Source: an uncultured Clostridia bacterium
GTDB taxonomy: Bacteria > Bacillota > Clostridia > TANB77 > CAG-508
Length of the DNA stretch: 5,674 nt
Assembly (NCBI GenBank): GCA_934179885.1
Contig: CAKPQY010000059.1
Location: 1 to 5,674 of the forward strand
Reading direction: 5' to 3'
Under the pieces are notes generated by a model. It had not been told where the DNA came from, did not search any database, and saw only the letters and a list, made by a program, of their open reading frames with translations. The number at the start of each line of letters is the position of its first letter. Positions within the stretch are counted from its first letter, which is position 1. Of this stretch, positions 1 to 5,152 are shown one piece after another. The position numbers and the translations under genes were made by a program.

Positions 1-890
1 TTTACATATTCTGCAACGCCATTTATTTCTACACCTGAAAATGCAATAACAAACTTTGGTCCCATATATCTTACAAAAACATATTGTTCTGATATATTTT
101 CTTTGATATAATTACTTATTTTTTGTATTACTTCATTTCCTAATTCTCTTGAGCATTTATGATTTATTTCTTCTAAGTTCGTTATTTTAAACATACATAT
201 TGTTGATGTTGTATATTGGTCTATTACTTTTCTGCCTTCTCCATATAGATATTCTTCTGAATATAGTCCTGAATATAAATCTTTTCTAACTATAGATTCA
301 AGTGTTTTTTGATGTACAACTGTTTTTAAAACAGAAACTATGTTGTCTTTTATTACTTCTAAAACAGTTGTATCAACATTATCAAAATCATGTGGTGTTC
401 CACTTTCTATTATCCAATATCCTATATATACATTATCTATATATAATGGGAAAAATATTGCAGATTTTGCTCTTCCAAATTCCATTTTTTGATATGGTAA
501 TCTTTCTTGATCATTGTTTACTGTAACATATTTAGGGGTTGCTTGTGCTATGCTGTCTTTAAACATGTCTACATCTTGAAGTGATCTTAGTGAATCCCAA
601 TGTTTTTCATCTACGTTTGATGCTTTTATTTCATATTCTGCACCATTAAATACTACTATTGTGGAATATTTTATTTCATATTTTTCTATTAGTATCTCGT
701 TTATTTTCTTTATTTTTTCATCTACTGTAGATGTTTCTCCAATAGCACTCATAAAATCTTGGACTACTGATAAATTATTTATTTTTTGATTTATATTTCT
801 ATATGTTTGTATTTTTTTATGTATGCTAAGATTGTATATTATTAGTCCTAAAACTGCTATTATTAATATTATCACTATTACTATTAACAC
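1..890 (-). CDS. Membrane-anchored GAF + degenerate GGDEF protein (C-terminus cut by window edge)
   Basis: Open frame of 296 codons with no stop before the window edge, so the C-terminus is missing. I start it at a GTG (888-890) because an AGGGGGG ribosome site lies 6 bases upstream; the next methionine, about residue 47, would remove the membrane segment. Residues 2-19 are a single strongly hydrophobic helix, followed by a basic stretch (HKK) and a short helical linker. Residues about 40-190 look like a GAF sensor domain, with FFPLYIDNVYIGYWIIES as the typical late-GAF strand pair. From about 200 on is a GGDEF fold: DLYSGLYSEEYL stands for the usual D.LTGL.NR. and RYMGPKFVIAF for RYGGDEFVI. 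The active-site loop is MGPKF (276-280), and the first metal-binding aspartate position appears to be Lys235, so I infer no diguanylate cyclase activity; it may bind a ligand or partner instead. It sits 23 bp after the TadZ-like gene, probably in the same operon. The domain calls are fairly sure; the role is not known. Confidence 0.82.
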   Translation of the reverse strand, partial: MLIVIVIILIIAVLGLIIYNLSIHKKIQTYRNINQKINNLSVVQDFMSAIGETSTVDEKIKKINEILIEKYEIKYSTIVVFNGAEYEIKASNVDEKHWDSLRSLQDVDMFKDSIAQATPKYVTVNNDQERLPYQKMEFGRAKSAIFFPLYIDNVYIGYWIIESGTPHDFDNVDTTVLEVIKDNIVSVLKTVVHQKTLESIVRKDLYSGLYSEEYLYGEGRKVIDQYTTSTICMFKITNLEEINHKCSRELGNEVIQKISNYIKENISEQYVFVRYMGPKFVIAFSGVEINGVAEYV

Positions 891-896
891 TGTTTT

Positions 897-903
897 CCCC
901 CCT
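897..903 (-). promoter_or_regulatory. Ribosome binding site fixing the GTG start
   Basis: Read on the minus strand this is AGGGGGG, followed by 6 bases (AAAACA) and GTG. It lies in the 23-bp gap after the TadZ-like gene stop. It is the main reason for choosing the GTG at 890 over later ATG codons. It resembles the G-run sites of the genes upstream. Confidence 0.7.
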
Positions 904-913
904 ACTGTTATTT

Positions 914-3157
914 TTAATATCTATTTTTCATTTGATTAAGTGTTGAATTCATGCTTGGTGTAAATCCATTTGTTTCTACTCTTGGTGGTACATATGTTGA
1001 TTTTCCAGATACTAATGGATATACTATATTTGATAGTTCATTTAATATTTGTATTATATTTTTTGGATATCCTTTCACTGAAATTTCACAATTTATTACA
1101 TTTTCTAAATATTTTGTATATACTTCTTCGTTAAATGGAATCGTGATATATCTTATTGTATTTTTGTTAAATAGTTCTGTCATGAATGACATTGCTGGAT
1201 CATTGTAATATGCCATTCCTCCTATTATTGTTTTATCATTTATTCCTCTAACTTTCACAGTCTTGTTTAATATAATTCTTAATTTTTCTTCTTTTAATAT
1301 ATTTTTTGATTTTAATTCTCTTAAAAATGCTGTTAATGGTTGAATTGTTAATATATCAAAAGATTGTACTAAATATATTTCTTGTGTTTTTTCAAAATAT
1401 TCTAATGGTGTTTCAAAATCACAATCTATTAAAACTAATGAATGTTTTTTTAATAATGTTTGTAAAATTACTCCTGCATTTTCTATTCCGTCTGTTTCAT
1501 CTGGTAATGATGTATATACAGTTAAGTTTTTGTTTACTTGTATTCCATTTGCTACACCTTGCAATAAGTTATTTATACTTTCCATTGCTGTTTTCCTTAA
1601 GCTTTCTTCATTTTTAGTATAAATATAATATGCGTTTCTATTTTTAGTTGTATCTAAGATTGCTGTATCTATACCCATTTTAGATGTTATTTCTGCTAGA
1701 TTATTTACTATAAATGATGTTCCATTTTTACTTGTTCCTATGAAACATGCTACTTTTTTATCTGATGTTAATAAATTTGATATGTCAATATTTTCATATG
1801 ATTGATTTATATTTTGTATACTTGTTTCTTGTTGAATTGTTGCATTGTCTGGTTGTTCTTCAGTTTCATCTTGGAATCCTGGTAATAAAACATTTTCTGG
1901 TTCTTCTTCAAATCCTGGTAACAAAACATCTTCTTGTTGTTCTTCAGTTTCATCTTGAAATCCTGGTAGCAAAACATCTTCTGGTTTTTCTTCATCTAAT
2001 CCTGGTAATACTATGTTTTCTTGCTCTTCTAAAGCAGGATTTTTTCTAGGTCTTCCTCTTCCTCTTTTTGGTGTTTCTATTGAATCTTGTTCTGAAACAG
2101 GATTTTTTCTAGGTCTTCCTCTTCTTTTTTTTGTTTCTGTTTCAACAATTTGTTCTGTCTCTTGTTCTTGAATTTGTTGTTCTAATACAGTTTCTAATTC
2201 ATCTTTGGTTTTATCTTCAAACATAGGTCCAACTTTTCTTACATCTGTTAAAATCTTTTCTTCTTTTATTGGTTCTATTGGTTTTATTTCATTTTTTGTT
2301 TTAGCCATCTTTTTTAAACTATTCATATTAACTGATGATGGTATAACTACAGGTTTTGAAAGCATTCTTTCCTTGTTGTTAGTATTTAATAGTTTTTCAC
2401 TAGTTCCCTCTGTTTGTTCTTTTTTGACACTTTGAGCTCGTAGATTATCAGATATTTTACTATTGAAAGATATTATTTGTTGATATTTTTGTGATTTTTC
2501 TTCTAGTACCGCTCTGACATTTAATGGCAAAAATTTAGTTATTATTCTTAATTGTGTATCATTATATTGTGAGGCAATATTATCAAAACTTTCAACATAC
2601 CTTTGCTCGTCTTTTCCAAGTCTTTTATAGTGAGCTAAAATATTTTGTATTTCTACTTCACTTACATCATTTTCGTTTTCAGATTGATATGATACATCAT
2701 CTGAATCAATTTTATAGTATACTTTTGCTTCTTTTTTTGATCTTGGTTTATTTAATAATTTACATACATTATCTACACTTCTATCATTTCCAAGTAATGC
2801 ATTATAAATTCCTATTCCAAACAATTTAACTAACATTTCTTCGCTTTTTTCTCTTCTATCTGAGCAAATTAATATTATTGGAATATCTTCTCCCTTTAAA
2901 TTTGATGCTTCATCACTAATACTGTCTAATCTGTCAAATATAAATTTGTCTATTTGATCATATTGTGTATTTGCATATGCTTCTAATTCTTCACTTATTA
3001 CTATTCTATCATAGTTTTTATCCTTTTGTAATTCTTTTAATATTGCATTGAAGTAATAAACATTTTTATATGAAATTATTTCTTTATATTCTTTTTGATA
3101 TCTTTTTACTATTGATTCTGATATTTCCTCATTACTTACAGCAAATAAAACTTTCAT
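914..3157 (-). CDS. TadZ/CpaE-like protein: atypical receiver, AT-hook linker, P-loop-deficient ParA/MinD domain
   Basis: 747 aa. Residues 1-145 have the alternating strand/helix order of a response-regulator fold (strands KVLFAVSN, RIVIS, IPIILI, GIYNALL), but the strand-3 end is Ser-Glu (55-56) where a phospho-aspartate would sit, as in the atypical receiver of TadZ/CpaE. Residues about 165-240 are a charged helical region. Residues about 245-460 are a low-complexity Glu/Gln-rich linker with two AT-hook-like motifs (RRGRPRKNP near 345, RGRGRPRKNP near 365) and four VLLPGF-type repeats (381-437). Residues about 466-716 are a MinD/ParA-like domain: strand VACFIG, helix NNLAEI, strand TAILDTT, and LVLIDCD as Walker B. 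The Walker A is GTSKNGTS (474-481) where GKGGVGKT is expected, so both key lysines are lost. TadZ proteins position Tad pili at the pole, and atypical ATPase loops are known among them; a similar role here is inferred. The start overlaps a strong ribosome site 3 bp after the 135-aa gene, so the two are likely translationally coupled. Confidence 0.85.
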   Translation of the reverse strand: MKVLFAVSNEEISESIVKRYQKEYKEIISYKNVYYFNAILKELQKDKNYDRIVISEELEAYANTQYDQIDKFIFDRLDSISDEASNLKGEDIPIILICSDRREKSEEMLVKLFGIGIYNALLGNDRSVDNVCKLLNKPRSKKEAKVYYKIDSDDVSYQSENENDVSEVEIQNILAHYKRLGKDEQRYVESFDNIASQYNDTQLRIITKFLPLNVRAVLEEKSQKYQQIISFNSKISDNLRAQSVKKEQTEGTSEKLLNTNNKERMLSKPVVIPSSVNMNSLKKMAKTKNEIKPIEPIKEEKILTDVRKVGPMFEDKTKDELETVLEQQIQEQETEQIVETETKKRRGRPRKNPVSEQDSIETPKRGRGRPRKNPALEEQENIVLPGLDEEKPEDVLLPGFQDETEEQQEDVLLPGFEEEPENVLLPGFQDETEEQPDNATIQQETSIQNINQSYENIDISNLLTSDKKVACFIGTSKNGTSFIVNNLAEITSKMGIDTAILDTTKNRNAYYIYTKNEESLRKTAMESINNLLQGVANGIQVNKNLTVYTSLPDETDGIENAGVILQTLLKKHSLVLIDCDFETPLEYFEKTQEIYLVQSFDILTIQPLTAFLRELKSKNILKEEKLRIILNKTVKVRGINDKTIIGGMAYYNDPAMSFMTELFNKNTIRYITIPFNEEVYTKYLENVINCEISVKGYPKNIIQILNELSNIVYPLVSGKSTYVPPRVETNGFTPSMNSTLNQMKNRY
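1847..2017 (-). repeat. Tandem coding repeat, VLLPGF motif, four units
   Basis: Residues 381-437 of the TadZ-like protein contain NIVLPGL, DVLLPGF, DVLLPGF and NVLLPGF, separated by acidic spacers such as QDETEEQ and EEEPE. The units alternate between about 12 and 16 residues, giving a 28-residue (84-bp) higher-order period. The DNA repeats too: the stretch starting at 1852 recurs at 1936 with few changes. This points to recent duplication within an unstructured acidic linker. Function unknown; short hydrophobic motifs in an acidic linker could be docking sites. Confidence 0.85.
2035..2124 (-). repeat. Two identical 27-bp direct repeats encoding the AT-hooks
   Basis: Positions 2035-2061 and 2098-2124 are identical over 27 bases and start 63 bases (21 codons) apart, so frame is kept. 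Both encode the Gly-Arg-Pro-Arg-Lys-Asn-Pro part of an AT-hook in the TadZ-like protein. The identity at DNA level suggests duplication of the motif. Confidence 0.85.
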
Positions 3158-3160
3158 TTG

Positions 3161-3568
3161 TTACCCCCTTCCAAATTTTACAAACATTGCAAATGCTAAT
3201 GGTAAAACTTGGCATATTATTAATAACGTAACAAATGTCACAATTAATCCCATTCCTTTTTCTAATGTGTCTAATTTTCTTATACCTATTATGTATCTAT
3301 GTATAGCTCCAATTGCTATTCCTAAAAAGCAAAACGGTATGCTGTATATTCTAATTATATTTAAAATATATGCTACCAATCCATATGCATCAGAACCATA
3401 TTTTTCTTGATAATCCTCAAGTGTTTTTGTTTGTGTTTCTTTTATTTCTATAAGTTTGCTTTCTGTTGTTTCATCTATGGCTTTTTCTGTTGCATATACT
3501 TTATTTGAAAATGTCAATATTCCTAATATTGTTATTAATATTGTAATTATTGCTATTGTTTTTTTCAT
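3161..3568 (-). CDS. Small secreted/membrane protein with VirB2/TrbC-pilin-like layout
   Basis: 135 aa. Residues 1-20 are a classical signal sequence (MKK, then a hydrophobic core), with a likely signal peptidase site after Val-Tyr-Ala at 26. A polar, charged segment follows (27-60). Then come two long hydrophobic segments, about 63-96 and 105-130, joined by a short charged loop (RKLDTLEKG, about 97-105). A cleaved leader followed by two helices around a charged turn is the layout of VirB2/TrbC-type pilins of type IV secretion systems; I see no diagnostic residue signature, so this is a resemblance of architecture. A small holin-like or membrane scaffold protein is the main alternative. It has its own near-consensus promoter and an AAAGGGG ribosome site 8 bases before ATG. 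Its stop codon is 3 bases from the TadZ-like start, which supports a shared role. Confidence 0.8.
   Translation of the reverse strand: MKKTIAIITILITILGILTFSNKVYATEKAIDETTESKLIEIKETQTKTLEDYQEKYGSDAYGLVAYILNIIRIYSIPFCFLGIAIGAIHRYIIGIRKLDTLEKGMGLIVTFVTLLIICQVLPLAFAMFVKFGRG
3164..3170 (-). promoter_or_regulatory. Ribosome binding site of the TadZ-like gene, embedded in the upstream stop region
   Basis: AAGGGGG on the minus strand forms the last codons of the 135-aa gene and abuts its TAA stop. It is followed 6 bases later by the ATG at 3157. The overlap implies translational coupling between the two genes. Confidence 0.72.
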
Positions 3569-3631
3569 TGTTTTAGCCCCTTTCTTATTTTCTCATAATT
3601 CCTTATATTTTTACGTTTTTTATACCTTTAT

Positions 3632-3660
3632 ATCATACAATATCTTTTAAAAAATATCAA
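3632..3660 (-). promoter_or_regulatory. Sigma-A-type promoter for the 135-aa/TadZ-like/GGDEF operon
   Basis: On the minus strand: TTGATA (3660-3655), a 17-base spacer, then TATGAT (3637-3632), each one mismatch from consensus. Predicted transcription starts near 3625, giving a leader of about 57 bases before the ATG at 3568. It starts 17 bases after the hydrolase stop codon, and I see no clear terminator between the two, so read-through from the hydrolase gene is also possible. Confidence 0.65.
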
Positions 3661-3677
3661 GGAATTTTGCAAAAATT

Positions 3678-4910
3678 TTACAAATTATTATATAAATATT
3701 TCATATGAGAAAAAACTGCATTTGCCCAATTTTTATCACTTGCATATTTTGTGTTAACTCCAGATAAGGTTGCACTGTTATAATATGTTCCGGTAGCCTT
3801 CTCTCCTCCATATATGCTTGTACCACTTGGATTCAAATAGTATTTAACAAATACTCTGGCAATTAAATCTATACATTCTGAATAATTTGCAAATTCATAA
3901 GCTCCATTATATGGATTTGAATCATATGCTCCATACCCAAATAAATTATTTTTTTGTAAAGCTATTTTTGATGTTCCCCAAGCACTTTCATGAATTCCTA
4001 CTGCTGCAACAAATATCCCATTTATATTGTATTGTTTTTCTATATAATAAAAATATTCTGCATTGTTTGTAAATATTTTGTTTTTGTCTTTTTCATCTGA
4101 TAATACTTTTTTAAATTGCTCTAATGTTAATCCACTTGGTTTGTTTAATTGCATGTTGATATTTAATGTTAATAATAATTGTGCTTTTGATTTTGTTGCT
4201 ATTGATGTTTCTGTTTCTTGGTTTTTATTTGGATTTATATGAATTGTGCATTCAGATTTAACCCAACCAATTGTGTTTTCATATGAAATTTTATACCAAT
4301 TTTGAGTTGTTTCTAATACTTTTATTTCATCATTTTGCTTTAATGTTGTTATTTTTCTGCTGTCTTCTGATGGTTCAGACCAAATAGCTAGCATATCTGA
4401 TGTTACATAAATTGTATCTCCTACTTTTACTTTATAATTGCTTGTGTAATTGGCTCCACCAATTTCTACTATTTTATTCGCAGAAGATTTTGTTACTGTT
4501 GCTCCTATTTGTTCTTCTGATATAATATTTCCTTCTTTGTCATATGTTGTTTTTATTGTTATTTCTTGTTTTCCTTGCATTCCTTCTTGTACTACTACTG
4601 ATATTCCTTTTGGTATTTCTTTATTTGTTCTATATTGTGTTAAATATTCGAGTACCTCTTCTTTTTTTGTTATTTGCTCTGTTTGTCCATCATTTGTATT
4701 TTCGTTTATTATTTGTTCTATATCTATTTTCTTTGCATTGCTTATTTTTGTTTCTTGTTTAGGTTCAATTCCCGTTTCTGTTGCATATGATTTGTTTACT
4801 GGAAAGTACATATTATAAAATATTATTAAATATAATATCGCAAAAAATCCGAAAGCTATAAATATTATTGTTTTTAATGTTATTTTTATTTTTTTCTCTT
4901 TCGTTTTCAT
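3678..4910 (-). CDS. Cell-wall hydrolase: N-terminal signal/anchor, G5, SH3b, GH73 glucosaminidase
   Basis: 410 aa. A basic start (KTKEKKIK) and one hydrophobic helix (about 12-33) form a signal or anchor; a possible signal peptidase site follows Ser-Tyr-Ala at 41-43. Residues about 80-151 fit a G5 domain (IPKGISVVVQEGMQGKQEITIKT is its hallmark run, ending NKIVEIGG). Residues about 158-222 fit a bacterial SH3b domain (VTSDMLAIWSEPSEDSRKITTL, ending GWVKSECTI), likely for wall binding. Residues about 258-410 are a FlgJ/GH73-type glucosaminidase with IHESAWGTSKIALQKNNLFG; Glu308 is the expected general acid, followed by the conserved NNLFG. It should cleave the glycan strand of peptidoglycan outside the membrane. 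The ATG has an AGGTGAT ribosome site. It lies just upstream of, and in the same direction as, the pilin-like/TadZ-like genes, where a wall-opening enzyme would suit an envelope-spanning machine, but a general autolysin role is equally possible. Confidence 0.92.
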   Translation of the reverse strand: MKTKEKKIKITLKTIIFIAFGFFAILYLIIFYNMYFPVNKSYATETGIEPKQETKISNAKKIDIEQIINENTNDGQTEQITKKEEVLEYLTQYRTNKEIPKGISVVVQEGMQGKQEITIKTTYDKEGNIISEEQIGATVTKSSANKIVEIGGANYTSNYKVKVGDTIYVTSDMLAIWSEPSEDSRKITTLKQNDEIKVLETTQNWYKISYENTIGWVKSECTIHINPNKNQETETSIATKSKAQLLLTLNINMQLNKPSGLTLEQFKKVLSDEKDKNKIFTNNAEYFYYIEKQYNINGIFVAAVGIHESAWGTSKIALQKNNLFGYGAYDSNPYNGAYEFANYSECIDLIARVFVKYYLNPSGTSIYGGEKATGTYYNSATLSGVNTKYASDKNWANAVFSHMKYLYNNL

Positions 4911-4926
4911 TTTATCACCTATTTAT

Positions 4927-4955
4927 ATTTTAATATTTATGTGGATTTTTGTCAA
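4927..4955 (-). promoter_or_regulatory. Sigma-A-type promoter close to the hydrolase start (P2)
   Basis: Minus strand TTGACA (4955-4950), 17-base spacer, TAAAAT (4932-4927): a perfect -35 and a -10 one base off. Transcription would begin near 4920, right at the AGGTGAT ribosome site, giving a leader of only about 10 bases. The match is good, but the very short leader makes it uncertain whether it drives the gene productively. Confidence 0.55.
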
Positions 4956-4999
4956 TTTTAATTACTAATATATTTTATCTAATTATGTTTTTTACCTTC

Positions 5000-5019
5000 T
5001 TCTCTTAAATTTTAGAGAA
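5000..5019. other. Small hairpin at the predicted 5' end of the P1 transcript
   Basis: A 6-bp perfect stem (5000-5005 with 5014-5019) around an 8-base A/T loop. It lies immediately downstream of the P1 -10 box, so it would form at the extreme 5' end of that mRNA, where stems can slow decay. It is short and AT-rich, so it may be chance. Confidence 0.3.
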
Positions 5020-5025
5020 TGCCTA

Positions 5026-5054
5026 AGTATATTAAAAGGAAATAGATTAGTCAA
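5026..5054 (-). promoter_or_regulatory. Sigma-A-type promoter upstream of the hydrolase (P1)
   Basis: Minus strand TTGACT (5054-5049), 17-base spacer, TATACT (5031-5026), each box one base off consensus. Predicted start near 5019 gives a leader of about 109 bases to the ATG at 4910. The -35 box sits in the loop, and much of the spacer in one arm, of the 11-bp inverted repeat at 5035-5066, so a terminator or operator and this promoter share the same bases. Confidence 0.55.
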
Positions 5055-5066
5055 CCTATTTCCTTT
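5035..5066. terminator. 11-bp inverted repeat: probable terminator after the catalase gene, or operator
   Basis: Arms AAAGGAAATAG (5035-5045) and CTATTTCCTTT (5056-5066) are perfectly complementary around a 10-base loop. It lies about 86 bases after the catalase stop. Read from that gene the stem is followed by only a short T-run (CCTTTTAATAT), so as an intrinsic terminator it is modest. Because it overlaps promoter P1 it could instead, or also, be a regulator binding site. Confidence 0.5.
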
Positions 5067-5152
5067 ATTTCAATTATTAATTTTGATAAACTCTATTGCC
5101 TTTTTTACTCTTAGGATTTTTTATTCTAATCAGCCAACCTTTCTTTACGCTT

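Noticed and set aside
302..526. Plus-strand 74-codon frame
   Set aside because: It is antisense to the GAF domain of the left-edge gene and has no recognisable domain or ribosome site.
1807..1995. Minus-strand frame with a repeated KKNQKMFCYQD pattern
   Set aside because: It is the out-of-frame reading of the VLLPGF coding repeats; the repetition comes from the DNA repeat.
1847..2124. CRISPR-like regular repeats
   Set aside because: The repeats are coding, keep frame, differ in spacing, and lie in one continuous ORF.
951..2829. Several plus-strand open frames opposite the TadZ-like gene
   Set aside because: They are Leu/Phe-rich mirror translations of an A-rich coding strand, with no ribosome sites, and lie wholly inside a well-supported gene.
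3665..3674. TTTTGCAAAA palindrome after the hydrolase gene as a terminator
   Set aside because: It has no loop and no following T-run in the gene's direction; in AT-rich DNA such palindromes are frequent.
4450..4818. Plus-strand frame opposite the hydrolase gene
   Set aside because: Antisense shadow; the minus-strand frame has clear G5, SH3b and GH73 motifs.
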